DNA of 64,000 nucleotides from Actinomyces sp. (GTDB lineage Bacteria > Actinomycetota > Actinomycetes > Actinomycetales > Actinomycetaceae), in contig NZ_JAUMUL010000003.1 in the NCBI RefSeq assembly GCF_030530635.1, positions 1 through 64,000 of the forward strand. Reading direction: 5' to 3'. Below the pieces are notes generated by a model, which made no database searches, was not told the DNA's origin, and saw only the letters and a program-made list of their open reading frames with translations. A program made the position numbers and the translations under genes. This document shows positions 17,414-27,130 of this stretch, piece after piece; the first letter of the stretch is position 1, and each line of letters opens with the position of its first letter.

Positions 17414-18792
17414 TGAGCAACATGCACGCCACCGGCCCCGCCACCGACGATCTGACCGCCGGCGCCCCCCAGTTCACCGCCAACGGCGGCGACTGGGATG
17501 ACATCGCCGCCCAGATCGCCGCCCGCGATGAAATCGATCGGCTCCAGCGCGACCGCGTCGTGGTCAACATGGGCCCGATCCACCCCTCCACACACGGTGT
17601 GCTCCGTCTGGTGCTGGAGACCGACGGGGAGACCGTCACCGAGCTGCGTGCCGGCACGGGCTTCCTCCACACCGGCATTGAGAAGAACATGGAGTACCGC
17701 ACCTGGGTTCAGGGCGAGACCTTCGTGACCCGCATGGACTATGTGGCCCCCTTTTTCCAGGAGGTCGGCTACGCCCTGGCGGTGGAGAAACTGCTCGGCA
17801 TCACCGACGACATCCCTGAGAAGGCGACCGTCGCCCGGGTGCTCCTCATGGAACTCAACCGGATTGCCAGCCACGTGGTGGCCATCGGCTCGGCGGGCAA
17901 CGAGATGGGCGGCACCACGCTGATGACCATCTCCTTCCGCTGCCGGGAGAACATTCTGCGCGCCTTCGAAATGGCCTCCGGGCTGCGCATGAACCACGCC
18001 TATGTGCGCCCCGGCGGCCTGGCCCAGGACCTGCCGGAGGGCTTCACCGACTTCGTCCGCTCGGTCATGCCGAACATCAAGAACGACGTCGGGGAGTTGG
18101 AGTCGCTGCTGATGGCGAACCCGATCCTGAAATCCCGATTCGTCGGCATAGGCGAGATGAGCCTCGCCGCGGCCATGGCGATGGGCCTGACCGGGCCGTG
18201 CGTGCGAGCGGCGGGCTATCCGTTGGACATGCGCAAGCTGCGGCCCTACTGCGGTTATGAGACCTACGACTTCGAGATCCCCGTCTACGACAACTCCGAC
18301 TGTTACAACCGCCTGCGAGTGCGTTTCGACGAGTGCTACCAATCCTTGAAGATCGTCTCCCAGGCCCTGGACCGGCTCGACGAGATCGCCGCCCGGGGCG
18401 AGGACCCCTCCAACACGACCATGGTCGCCGACCCGACCATCGCCTGGCCGGCACGCATGGCCATCGCCACCGACGGGCAGGGCCAATCCCTGGAGCACGT
18501 CAAGGAGATCATGGGCAGTTCCATGGAGTCCCTGATCCACCACTTCAAGCTCGTCACCCAGGGCTTCCGGGTGCCGGCCGGGCAGGTGTACCAGACGGTG
18601 GAGCACGCCAAGGGTGTGCTCGGCATTCAGGCGGTCTCCGACGGCGGTACCCGCCCCTACCGGGTCCACTTCCGCGACCCCTCCTACTCCAACCTGCAAT
18701 CGCTGGCCATGATGTGCGAGGGCGGCATGATCGCCGACGTCGTCGCGTCATTGTCCTCGATCGACCCCGTCCTGGGAGGCGTGGACCGCTAA
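17413..18792 (+). CDS. nuoD: NADH-quinone oxidoreductase subunit D
   Basis: NuoD is the 49-kDa subunit that lines the quinone pocket. The 459 residues contain NMGPIHPSTHGVLR (with the quinone-site His), LHTGIEKNMEYR, and the C-terminal end DPVLGGVDR. Length is close to the family norm, with a 40-residue N-terminal extension before the conserved core. Start and stop each share a base with nuoC and nuoE. Confidence 0.96.
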   Translation: MSNMHATGPATDDLTAGAPQFTANGGDWDDIAAQIAARDEIDRLQRDRVVVNMGPIHPSTHGVLRLVLETDGETVTELRAGTGFLHTGIEKNMEYRTWVQGETFVTRMDYVAPFFQEVGYALAVEKLLGITDDIPEKATVARVLLMELNRIASHVVAIGSAGNEMGGTTLMTISFRCRENILRAFEMASGLRMNHAYVRPGGLAQDLPEGFTDFVRSVMPNIKNDVGELESLLMANPILKSRFVGIGEMSLAAAMAMGLTGPCVRAAGYPLDMRKLRPYCGYETYDFEIPVYDNSDCYNRLRVRFDECYQSLKIVSQALDRLDEIAARGEDPSNTTMVADPTIAWPARMAIATDGQGQSLEHVKEIMGSSMESLIHHFKLVTQGFRVPAGQVYQTVEHAKGVLGIQAVSDGGTRPYRVHFRDPSYSNLQSLAMMCEGGMIADVVASLSSIDPVLGGVDR

Positions 18793-19568
18793 TGAGCACT
18801 ACTTCTGAGAACCTCTCCGCCCCGGCCGACGCCGTCGGCACCGCCTTCGGCTACAGCCCCGAGGTGGCGGCCCGGCTGGACGCCGATATCGCCGAGATTA
18901 TGAGCCGCTACCCGGCCGGGTATGAGCGCAGCGCGATCATCCCGATGCTGCACCTGATGCAGAGCGTGGACGGTTATGTCTCGCCCGCGGGTATCGCCCT
19001 GGTGGCGCAGAAGCTGGGGTTGACCCGTTCCGAGGTCTCCGCCGTGGCCACCTTCTACAGCCAGTTCCGTCGCCACCCCGCCGGCACCTACCACGTGGGG
19101 GTGTGCACCAATGCCCTGTGCGCCGTCATGGGCGGGGACGAGGTATGGCGGGCCGTTAGCGAGCACACCGGCCTGGGCAGTGACGAGACCAGTGACGACG
19201 GCCGCATCAGCCTGGAGCGCGTGGAGTGCAACGCCGCCTGCGACTACGCACCCGTGGTGATGGTCAACTGGGAGTTCTTCGACAACCAGACTCCGGCCTC
19301 CGCCGTGGACCTGATTGAACGGCTCGAACGCGGCGAGGACGTAACCCCCACCCGAGGTCCGCAGACAGTGCCGACTTTCCGGGAGAACGAGCGGTTACTG
19401 GCCGGTTTCGAGGACGGTCGTGCGGACGAGGGCGTCGCCGCCGGCGAGTCCAGCCTGCGCGGCCTGCGACTGGCCCGCGAGCACGCCTGGACCGCTCCCC
19501 TTGAGCAATCGCCGGCCAGCGACGCCGTGCCCGGTCACGAGGCACCCGCCCAGGAGGAGGATAAGTGA
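18792..19568 (+). CDS. nuoE: NADH-quinone oxidoreductase subunit E
   Basis: NuoE is the 24-kDa subunit that binds a [2Fe-2S] cluster in the NADH-oxidising arm. The ligands are in VCTNALC and ECNAACDYAPVV. The protein is 258 residues, longer than the usual 160-230, because of an acidic, Ala-rich tail of about 70 residues after the core. The stop overlaps nuoF as GTGA. Confidence 0.94.
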   Translation: MSTTSENLSAPADAVGTAFGYSPEVAARLDADIAEIMSRYPAGYERSAIIPMLHLMQSVDGYVSPAGIALVAQKLGLTRSEVSAVATFYSQFRRHPAGTYHVGVCTNALCAVMGGDEVWRAVSEHTGLGSDETSDDGRISLERVECNAACDYAPVVMVNWEFFDNQTPASAVDLIERLERGEDVTPTRGPQTVPTFRENERLLAGFEDGRADEGVAAGESSLRGLRLAREHAWTAPLEQSPASDAVPGHEAPAQEEDK

Positions 19569-20923
19569 GCGAGCAGACTATCGGCTCGGCGGAGCCGACC
19601 TTCACCGCCCCGGGCACCCTGACCCCTGTCGTCACCGACATGTGGGACAAGGAGCGCTCCTGGACGCTGGACGCCTACCGGGCCTGCGGCGGCTACCGGG
19701 GCCTGGCCCGCGCCAAGACCATGACTTCGGAGGAACTGGTCAACCTCGTCAAGGCCTCCAACCTCCGCGGCCGCGGCGGCGCAGGCTTTCCCACCGGGCT
19801 GAAGTGGTCCTTCCTGCCCGCACCCGACGGCCTGCCCCGCTACTTGGTGGTCAACGCCGACGAGTCCGAGCCGGGCACCTGCAAGGACATGCCCACGCTG
19901 ATGGCCAACCCGCACGCCCTGGTGGAGGGGGTGGCCATCACCTCCCGCGCCATCGGCGCCGACCGCGCCTTCGTGTACGTGCGCGGCGAGGTCGCCCACG
20001 CCTATCGGCGTCTGCTGCACGCAATCCACGACGCCACCGACGCCGGGCTGCTGGACGAAGGCTTCGGTCTGGACGGCCGTCAGCCGCTCAAGATCGTCGC
20101 CCACGCGGGGGCCGGAGCCTACATCTGCGGTGAAGAGACGGCGCTGCTGGACTCCTTGGAGGGCCGCCGCGGGCACCCCCGCCTGCGTCCGCCCTTCCCG
20201 GCGGTGCAGGGCCTGTACGCCCGTCCCACCGTCATCAACAACGTCGAGACGATCGCCTCCGTCCCCGGGGTGCTGGCCCGTGGCGCCGCCTGGTACTCGG
20301 CGATGGGCACCGAACGCTCCAAGGGGCACGGCCTGTTCTCCGTGACCGGGCATGTGGTCAGCCCCGGCCAGTTCGAGGCCCCCTTCGGCATCACCATGCG
20401 GGAACTGATCGAACTAGCCGGCGGCATCCGACCTGGCCACGAACTGAAGTTCTGGGTGCCGGGCGGCTCCTCAACCCCGATCTTCGGCCCCGAGGAACTG
20501 GACATTCCGCTCGACTACGAGTCGGTGGTCGGTGCCGGTTCGCTGCTCGGTACCCGCGCCCTGCAGGTCTTCGACGACACCGTCTCGGTGGTGCGCGTCG
20601 TGGCCAGGTGGACGGAGTTCTACCAGCACGAGTCCTGCGGCAAGTGCACGCCCTGCCGCGAGGGAACCTACTGGATGCGGCAGATCATGACCCGGCTGGA
20701 GGCCGGGCGGGGCGAAAGTGGCGATGTGGAGAAGCTGGAGGACATCGCCGCCAACATCTTCGGACGCTCCTTCTGCGCCCTCGGAGATGCGGCCGCCACG
20801 CCGATCCAGTCGGGAATCAAGCGATTCCGTACCGAGTTCGAGGCGGGTTACACCACTCCCGCGTCCGAGCTGTTCCCCCCTGCGGCCTCCATTGTCAACA
20901 GCACGGCTGAGAGCGGACGGTGA
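19565..20923 (+). CDS. nuoF: NADH-quinone oxidoreductase subunit F
   Basis: NuoF binds NADH, FMN and one [4Fe-4S] cluster and is where electrons enter the complex. The 452 residues show GRGGAGFPTGLKW, YLVVNADESEPGTCKD, GAGAYICGEETALLDSLEG and the cluster motif ESCGKCTPCREGTYW. The GTG start overlaps the nuoE stop. Confidence 0.96.
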   Translation: MSEQTIGSAEPTFTAPGTLTPVVTDMWDKERSWTLDAYRACGGYRGLARAKTMTSEELVNLVKASNLRGRGGAGFPTGLKWSFLPAPDGLPRYLVVNADESEPGTCKDMPTLMANPHALVEGVAITSRAIGADRAFVYVRGEVAHAYRRLLHAIHDATDAGLLDEGFGLDGRQPLKIVAHAGAGAYICGEETALLDSLEGRRGHPRLRPPFPAVQGLYARPTVINNVETIASVPGVLARGAAWYSAMGTERSKGHGLFSVTGHVVSPGQFEAPFGITMRELIELAGGIRPGHELKFWVPGGSSTPIFGPEELDIPLDYESVVGAGSLLGTRALQVFDDTVSVVRVVARWTEFYQHESCGKCTPCREGTYWMRQIMTRLEAGRGESGDVEKLEDIAANIFGRSFCALGDAAATPIQSGIKRFRTEFEAGYTTPASELFPPAASIVNSTAESGR

Positions 20924-20927
20924 CTAC

Positions 20928-23678
20928 ATGACCGACACTGTCAACATCACGATCGACGGCATGAACGTCGAGGTGGACAAGGGGATGCTGCTGATCCGCG
21001 CGGCCGAGCAGGCCGGCGTACGCATCCCGCGGTTCTGCGACCACCCCCTGCTGGCGCCGTCGGCCAACTGCCGCCAATGCCTGGTGGAGGTGGCCATGCC
21101 CGGACGCGACGGCGTGGTCCGGCCCATGCCCAAGCCGCAGCCCGCCTGCGCCATGACCGCCTCGGAGGGCATGGAGGTCTCCACCCAGGCCACCAGCCAG
21201 GTGGCCGCCAAGGCCCAGGCCGGCACCATGGAGTTCCTCCTGATCAACCACCCCCTGGACTGCCCGGTGTGTGACAAGGGCGGAGAGTGCCCGTTGCAGA
21301 ACCAGGCCCTGGAACTCATGTCCACGGGCGCCCAGGCCGCCACACGCTTCACCGACGTCAAGCGCACCTTCCCCAAACCACTGCGCCTGACCAGCAATAT
21401 CCTGCTCGACCGCGATCGCTGCATCCTGTGCCAGCGCTGTGTGCGCTTCGCCGACCAGATCGCCGGCGACCGTTTCATCACCCTGCAGGGACGCGGCGCC
21501 GGTCACGCCGGAGGCGAGATCACCGGCGGCCTCTACTCCGAGCAGATCGGCCGCTTCGACTCCGGCGTCCTGGACTTCCATGATCCCGATGCCCTCGCCT
21601 CCCAGACCACGCAGACCGTGCGCGGCGGGGAGTACTTAGTGCCCGAGGAGGATCTGTCCGGCCCCGGCGGCGAGCCCGCCGTGGTCGACGGCACGGCATA
21701 CGGGCCCGGCACGCTCGGCGGTGCGGAGGAGCTGGATGTCTCCGGTCGTCCCTTCGCCTCCTACTTCTCCGGCAACATCATCCAGATCTGCCCCGTGGGT
21801 GCGCTGACCAGCGCACGTTACCGGTTCCGGGCCCGTCCCATGGATCTGGTGTCCACCGACACCATCACCGAGCACGACGCCTCCGGCTCCGCCCTGCGCG
21901 TGGACATGCGCCGCGGCGTGGTGCTGCGGCGCCTGGCCGGTAACGACCCGGAGGTCAACGAGGAGTGGATCACCGACAAAGACCGTTTCGCCTACCCCTG
22001 GTCCGGACTGGACGACCGCCTGGACGTTCCCCTCGTGCGTGACCAGACCAGTGGCGAGCTGGTTCGGACCTCCTGGTCCGACGCCCTGGACGTGGCCGCC
22101 CGTGGCCTGATCGCCGCCCGCACCGAGGGCGGCGTGGGGCTGCTGCCCGGCGCCCGTCTGACCCTGGAGGACGGCTGGGCGTGGTCCCGGTTCGCCCGCA
22201 CCGTGCTGCGCACCAACGACATCGACCAGCGTGTGCGCGACCACTGCCCGGAGGAGGAGACCTTCCTGGCCGCCCGCGTAGCCGGAACCGGCCTGGGTGC
22301 CGTCACCTACCGTTCGCTGGAGAGCGCCGGCCAGGTGCTGCTGATCGCTCTGGAGCCCGAGGACGAGTGCGGCTCCCTGTTCCTGCGGCTGCGCAAGGGC
22401 GTGCGCGCCGGCGGCGTCAAGGTCACCGCGCTCGCCAACGTCACCTCGGCGGGCTCGCGCAAGCTGGACGCCGATGTCATCCTCGCCGCCCCGGGAACCG
22501 AGGCGCGCACCGTTGCCCTGCTGTCCCAGACCCATCCCGAGCTGACCCGGGCCCTGGGTGGGGACGGCGCCACCATCCTGGTGGGGGAGCGGGCCGCGGC
22601 CGTCCCCGGCCTGTTGTCCGTCGTCGACGCCCTCGCCACTGCCACCGGCGCCCATCTGGCCTGGGTTCCGCGCCGTGCCGGTGAGCGCGGCGGTATTGAG
22701 GCCGGGCTGCTGCCTCACCTCCTGCCCGGCGGGCGCCCCGTGGTCGACGCGGCCGCCCGGGCCGAGGTGGGGCAGCTGTGGGCGGTACGCGGTGGTCCGG
22801 CCGGCACCGATCCGCTGCCCGCACAGCCGGGTCGGGACACCACCGCCATCCTGGATGCCATCGTCGACGGCGAGCTCGGCGGGCTGGTGATCGGCGGCGT
22901 GGACCTGCGGGACTTCCCCGATCCGGGCCTGGCTCGCACCGCCCTGGCGTACTCGGGATTCACCGTGCAATTGGAGGTGCGCCGCAGCGAGGTCAGCGAG
23001 CACGCCGACGTCGTCCTGCCGGTGGCGCCGCCGGTGGAGAAGAACGGCACCTTCGTCAACTGGGAGGGACGCGTGCGCCCCTTCGGGCAGGCCCACGTGT
23101 CCCGTGCCCGCACCGACCGGCAGGTGCTGGCCGCCCTGGCCGCCGAGATGGGCGCCGACCTGGACGTCGACACCCTTGAGGACGTGCACGCGCAGATCGA
23201 AGCCCTGGGGCTATGGGCCGGCCCCCGGCCGCGCGTCGCCTTCACCCCTGCCCCGGAAGGTGCCGTCCCGGCGGATGCGCCGGATACGGGGGATACGGGG
23301 AATACGGACAGCAGCCGGTCCGGACGTTCCACCGTCTCCGGCCTGGATGCCGTCCTGGCCACCCACAAGCCCATGCTCGACGCCGGTCGGCTCCAGGACG
23401 GCGAACCGTTCCTGGCCGCCACGGCCCTGCGCCCCGTCGCCCGAGTCGGCGCCGACCTGGCCTCCCGGCTGCATCTGCTGGGCGGAGAGGACGTCGACGT
23501 GTCCACACCCACCGGCACGATCACGCTGCCGGCCGCCGTCGGCGGTGTCCCCGACGGGACGGTCTGGCTGCCCGAGTGCTCGCCCGGATCTACGGTCCGC
23601 CAGAGCCTGGGGGGCGGACAGGGCACCCACGTCTCCCTCTCGCTCACCGCTTCTAGCATCCCGGAGGTGGCCCGGTGA
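20928..23678 (+). CDS. nuoG: NADH-quinone oxidoreductase subunit G
   Basis: NuoG passes electrons through several iron-sulfur clusters. The 916-residue protein has the [2Fe-2S] ligands at Cys37, Cys48 and Cys51, the HPLDCPVCDKGGECPLQ motif, the [4Fe-4S] motif RCILCQRCVRF, and a long molybdopterin-oxidoreductase-like C-terminal part that in this family carries no molybdenum. Near residue 785 a small in-frame tandem repeat encodes a DTGDTGNT linker. ATG 20928 gives the standard N-terminus; it lies four bases after the nuoF stop. Confidence 0.94.
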   Translation: MTDTVNITIDGMNVEVDKGMLLIRAAEQAGVRIPRFCDHPLLAPSANCRQCLVEVAMPGRDGVVRPMPKPQPACAMTASEGMEVSTQATSQVAAKAQAGTMEFLLINHPLDCPVCDKGGECPLQNQALELMSTGAQAATRFTDVKRTFPKPLRLTSNILLDRDRCILCQRCVRFADQIAGDRFITLQGRGAGHAGGEITGGLYSEQIGRFDSGVLDFHDPDALASQTTQTVRGGEYLVPEEDLSGPGGEPAVVDGTAYGPGTLGGAEELDVSGRPFASYFSGNIIQICPVGALTSARYRFRARPMDLVSTDTITEHDASGSALRVDMRRGVVLRRLAGNDPEVNEEWITDKDRFAYPWSGLDDRLDVPLVRDQTSGELVRTSWSDALDVAARGLIAARTEGGVGLLPGARLTLEDGWAWSRFARTVLRTNDIDQRVRDHCPEEETFLAARVAGTGLGAVTYRSLESAGQVLLIALEPEDECGSLFLRLRKGVRAGGVKVTALANVTSAGSRKLDADVILAAPGTEARTVALLSQTHPELTRALGGDGATILVGERAAAVPGLLSVVDALATATGAHLAWVPRRAGERGGIEAGLLPHLLPGGRPVVDAAARAEVGQLWAVRGGPAGTDPLPAQPGRDTTAILDAIVDGELGGLVIGGVDLRDFPDPGLARTALAYSGFTVQLEVRRSEVSEHADVVLPVAPPVEKNGTFVNWEGRVRPFGQAHVSRARTDRQVLAALAAEMGADLDVDTLEDVHAQIEALGLWAGPRPRVAFTPAPEGAVPADAPDTGDTGNTDSSRSGRSTVSGLDAVLATHKPMLDAGRLQDGEPFLAATALRPVARVGADLASRLHLLGGEDVDVSTPTGTITLPAAVGGVPDGTVWLPECSPGSTVRQSLGGGQGTHVSLSLTASSIPEVAR
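23282..23308 (+). repeat. three 9-bp tandem units inside nuoG
   Basis: GGATACGGG occurs twice, then a variant GAATACGGA. The repeat is in frame and codes for a flexible DTG-type linker between NuoG domains, a likely slippage site. Confidence 0.75.
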
Positions 23679-25126
23679 ATCCGTTTAGTCCCGTCGTCCC
23701 TGCCGCCCTGCCTGCGGTCGTCGCGGCCCAGGGGGGTGTGGTCGCCGACTTCTCCGAAGAGACCTGGTGGCTCACCCTCATCAAGGCCGTCTTCATCGTC
23801 GTCTTCCTCATCGTCAGCGTCATCGTCGGCATCTGGGCGGAGCGGCGCGTCCTCGGCCGCATTCAGACCCGTCCGGGCCCGAATGTCAACGGTCCACTCG
23901 GCCTGCCCCAGCTCATCGCCGACGCCGCCAAGCTGATCATGAAGGAGGACTTCTGGCTCAAGGGGGCCGAGCGGCTCATCTACATCCTGGGTCCGGTCAT
24001 CGCTGCCTTCACCGCCTTCATGATCTACGCGGTCATCCCCTTCGGGCCGCAGGTGAGCATATTCGGCCACTCCACGCCGCTGCAGTTGACGGACTTCCCC
24101 GTCGCCATCCTGTACGTGCTCGGTATCACCGGCTTCGGCGTGTATGGCATCATCCTGGGCGGTTGGTCCACTCACTCCACCTATCCGCTGCTGGGCGCCG
24201 TCCGCTCGGCCGCCCAGGTCATCTCCTACGAGCTGAGCATGAGCCTGTCTATCCTGACGGTCTTCCTGGCCTCGGGGACCATGTCCACCTCCGGGATCGT
24301 CTCCGCCCAGGAACGGCTGTGGTGGGGCGTGGCCATGATCCCCAGCTTCCTGATCTATGTGGTCTCAATGGTCGGCGAGGTGAACCGGCTGCCCTTCGAC
24401 CTGCCCGAAGCGGAGGGGGAACTCGTCGCCGGACACATGGTGGAGTACTCCTCCATGAAGTTCGCCTGGTACTACCTGGGTGAGTACCTGAACATGTTCA
24501 ACGTCTCCGCCGTGTGCACGACCCTGTTCCTCGGCGGCTGGCGCTCCTTCATCCTGGCGAGTTTCTGGGAGGGCGCCAACTCCGGCTGGTGGCCGATGCT
24601 GTGGTTCATCATCAAGGTCTGGTGCGTCATGTTATTCATGATCTGGACCCGCGGCACGCTGGTGCGTATCCGCTACGACCACTTCATGAAGCTCGGCTGG
24701 AAGTTCCTCATCCCCGTCTCCCTGGTCTGGTTCGTCCTGGTGGCCATAGTGCAGGGCTACCGGGCATTCTCCGGAGGTTCCACGCAGGGGCTGCTGCTAG
24801 TACTGGCCGCCATCTTCCTAGTGGCCATGATCATCCTGCTGGTTCTTCCCGAGGGCGAGGACGAGGAGGCGCCCGCCCACGCCCAGGAGGGTCAACCGGA
24901 TGCGGCTGTCTCGACTCCGGGTGAGGATCTGGACGCCTTCGCCGGCGGCTTCCCCGTCCCGCCGCTGCCCGGCCAGCAGCTTCCCCCGTCCCCGCGCGCT
25001 CGCCGCGCCCGGGGCACCGCCCCGGTGATCGACGCCGCCAGCGAGGTGTCCCTCGCCGTCGCCGAGGCGGGCGTGTCCGACGGGGCCGACTCCGACGCCA
25101 CCGTTCAGGAGGAAACCGATGACTGA
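23675..25126 (+). CDS. nuoH: NADH-quinone oxidoreductase subunit H
   Basis: NuoH is the membrane subunit that joins the quinone pocket to the proton-pumping arm. The 483 residues contain GPNVNGPLGLPQLIADAAKL and the glutamate-rich loop FDLPEAEGELVAG, with about eight membrane helices. After the last helix there is an acidic, Pro/Ala-rich cytoplasmic tail of about 90 residues, so the protein is longer than the typical 330-430. The GTG start overlaps nuoG. Confidence 0.94.
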   Translation: MNPFSPVVPAALPAVVAAQGGVVADFSEETWWLTLIKAVFIVVFLIVSVIVGIWAERRVLGRIQTRPGPNVNGPLGLPQLIADAAKLIMKEDFWLKGAERLIYILGPVIAAFTAFMIYAVIPFGPQVSIFGHSTPLQLTDFPVAILYVLGITGFGVYGIILGGWSTHSTYPLLGAVRSAAQVISYELSMSLSILTVFLASGTMSTSGIVSAQERLWWGVAMIPSFLIYVVSMVGEVNRLPFDLPEAEGELVAGHMVEYSSMKFAWYYLGEYLNMFNVSAVCTTLFLGGWRSFILASFWEGANSGWWPMLWFIIKVWCVMLFMIWTRGTLVRIRYDHFMKLGWKFLIPVSLVWFVLVAIVQGYRAFSGGSTQGLLLVLAAIFLVAMIILLVLPEGEDEEAPAHAQEGQPDAAVSTPGEDLDAFAGGFPVPPLPGQQLPPSPRARRARGTAPVIDAASEVSLAVAEAGVSDGADSDATVQEETDD

Positions 25127-25829
25127 CTCAACGCAGTCCCCCAGCCCGCAGGGCCGGGAGGGAACCGACCACGACCAGTGGCTGCGGGACGAACCGGGCG
25201 CTCTCGGACGCGTATTCGCCCCCGTCGCCGGCTATGGAGTTACGCTCTCCTCCATCTTCCGCCCCACGGTCACCGAGCTCTACCCCTTCGAGAAGCCGGT
25301 GCTCATGCCCCGCTACCACGGGCGCCACCAGCTCAACCGGTACGACGACGGCCTGGAGAAGTGCATCGGCTGCGAACTGTGCGCCTGGGCGTGCCCCGCC
25401 GACGCCATCTACGTGGAGGCCGCCCCCAACACTCCCGAGGCACAGTACTCGCCCGGTGAGCGCTACGGGCGCGTCTATCAGATCAACTACCTGCGCTGCA
25501 TCTTCTGCGGCATGTGTATAGAGGCGTGCCCCACGCGGGCCCTGACCATGACCCACGAGATCGATGAGCTCGTCGGCCCCACCCGCACCGGCCTGATCTA
25601 TGACAAGCCGGATCTGCTGGCACCCGTGCCCGATGGCGCCCTGGCCGCCCCTCACCCCATGGTCGAGGGCACGGAGGACGGCGACTACTATCGCGGCGCC
25701 GTGACCGGAGCCACCCAGACACAGATCGACTGGGTGCACGAGCGACGCCCCGAAGATCCGACCCTCGCCACCGCCCGGCCGGTTCCGGCTCCGCGGGGCG
25801 CTGCCCGGAAGGAGACGGTGCACTCATGA
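25119..25829 (+). CDS. nuoI: NADH-quinone oxidoreductase subunit I
   Basis: NuoI is a ferredoxin-like subunit that holds two [4Fe-4S] clusters between NuoG and NuoB. Both motifs are present: CIGCELCAWACP and CIFCGMCIEACP. The 236-residue length is usual for actinobacteria. An AGGAGGAAA site lies before the ATG, and the gene overlaps the end of nuoH by eight bases. Confidence 0.95.
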   Translation: MTDSTQSPSPQGREGTDHDQWLRDEPGALGRVFAPVAGYGVTLSSIFRPTVTELYPFEKPVLMPRYHGRHQLNRYDDGLEKCIGCELCAWACPADAIYVEAAPNTPEAQYSPGERYGRVYQINYLRCIFCGMCIEACPTRALTMTHEIDELVGPTRTGLIYDKPDLLAPVPDGALAAPHPMVEGTEDGDYYRGAVTGATQTQIDWVHERRPEDPTLATARPVPAPRGAARKETVHS

Positions 25830-26815
25830 CGCCCTCCATAGCGGCCCTACCCCTGCCCGCCGCGCTTACGGCGGACGGCACCGTCTCCGGAGGCGAGGCC
25901 GTACTGTTCGCCGTCGTCGCCGTGGTCACGGTTGCCTGCGGCATCGGCCTGCTGACCGCCAAACGCGCGGTGATTGCCGCCGTGAACATGATCATGATCA
26001 TGCTCGGCCTGGCCGTGCTGTACATCGCCAACGAGGCGCCCTTCCTCGGCATCACCCAGGTGGTCGTCTACACCGGCGCGGTGATGACCCTGGTGCTGTT
26101 CGTCATCATGATGGTCGGCGTCGGTGGGGACGAACCGATAGCCGCTCGGTCCGCCGCCACTAAGGCGCTGGCCGCCCTGTTCGGAGCCGGACTGATCGCT
26201 GTGCTCGCCGCTGTCGTGTGGCGCAGCGCCTTCCCGGCGGCCGCCGGTCTGGCTGACGGAGCCGGCGCCACCCCGCAGACACTGGCCATGGTCCTGTTCG
26301 GCGACCTGGTGGTCACCATGGAACTGGCCGGTCTACTGCTGATCATCGCCGCCGTCGGCGCGCTGACGCTTACCCACCGCCAGCGGGTACGGCCGCGGAT
26401 GACCCAGCGCGACCGGGTCGAGGCCAAGATGCGCGCCTACGCTGAAACGGGCGCGCATCCCGGTCAGAAGCCCATGCCCGGCGTCTACGCCGCCACCAAC
26501 ACCGTGGCCGCTCCCGCCCTGGCCGCCTCCGGGCAGGCCGTGGAGGAATCCGTCCCCCGCGTGCTGCGGGTGCGCGGCCAGGACCTGGAGCTGTCCGAGG
26601 TGTCTCCGGAAATGGGCGCAGCCCAGCGCTCCGGTCGCATCACCGACCGGGAGAACGCCTCCGTCGGCCGTTCCGGCATGCCGGCCATGCCCGGAGCGCC
26701 CGCCCCCGCCGTCACCCAGCCCGTCGCCCCCGGAGCCGCGGCGGCCGCATCGACCGACGCCGTCGGCGACCAGGCCGCGCCGCCCGCCCCGGCCGGAAAG
26801 GAGGACCGCAAGTGA
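25826..26815 (+). CDS. nuoJ: NADH-quinone oxidoreductase subunit J
   Basis: NuoJ is a membrane subunit with about five helices, all in the first 190 residues (including the VVYTGAVMTLVLFVIMMVG stretch). The other roughly 140 residues form an Ala/Pro-rich hydrophilic tail, giving 329 residues against the usual 170-290. The start overlaps nuoI as ATGA and the stop overlaps nuoK as GTGA. Confidence 0.93.
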   Translation: MTPSIAALPLPAALTADGTVSGGEAVLFAVVAVVTVACGIGLLTAKRAVIAAVNMIMIMLGLAVLYIANEAPFLGITQVVVYTGAVMTLVLFVIMMVGVGGDEPIAARSAATKALAALFGAGLIAVLAAVVWRSAFPAAAGLADGAGATPQTLAMVLFGDLVVTMELAGLLLIIAAVGALTLTHRQRVRPRMTQRDRVEAKMRAYAETGAHPGQKPMPGVYAATNTVAAPALAASGQAVEESVPRVLRVRGQDLELSEVSPEMGAAQRSGRITDRENASVGRSGMPAMPGAPAPAVTQPVAPGAAAAASTDAVGDQAAPPAPAGKEDRK

Positions 26816-27117
26816 GCATCCCCATCACCGCCTACGTCATGCTCGCCGCGGTGCTGTTCACTCTCGGCGCCCTCACCGTGCTGCTGCGCCGCAACGCCAT
26901 CATCGAACTGATGGGTGTTGAACTCATGCTTAACGCCGTCAACCTGGTCCTGGTCGCCTTCTCCCGCATGCATGGCAACCTGACCGGGCAGGTATTCGCC
27001 TTCTTCGTGATGGTGGTTGCCGCCGCCGAGGTCGTTGTGGGGCTGAGCATCGTCGTGTCCATCTTCCGCACGCGCAGGTCCACGTCCGTCGACGACCTGA
27101 ACCTGCTCAAGCACTGA
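26812..27117 (+). CDS. nuoK: NADH-quinone oxidoreductase subunit K
   Basis: NuoK is a three-helix membrane subunit related to MrpC. The 101 residues include the conserved glutamates in IELMGVELMLNAVNL and AAAEVVVGLSIV. Length is normal. The GTG start overlaps nuoJ. Confidence 0.95.
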   Translation: MSIPITAYVMLAAVLFTLGALTVLLRRNAIIELMGVELMLNAVNLVLVAFSRMHGNLTGQVFAFFVMVVAAAEVVVGLSIVVSIFRTRRSTSVDDLNLLKH

Positions 27118-27130
27118 AGGAGCCGAGACC

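Noticed and set aside
21636..23189. Minus-strand frame of 517 codons over nuoG
   Set aside because: It is a shadow of the plus-strand gene; its composition (Gly, Gln, His, Val) is typical of antisense to high-GC coding DNA.
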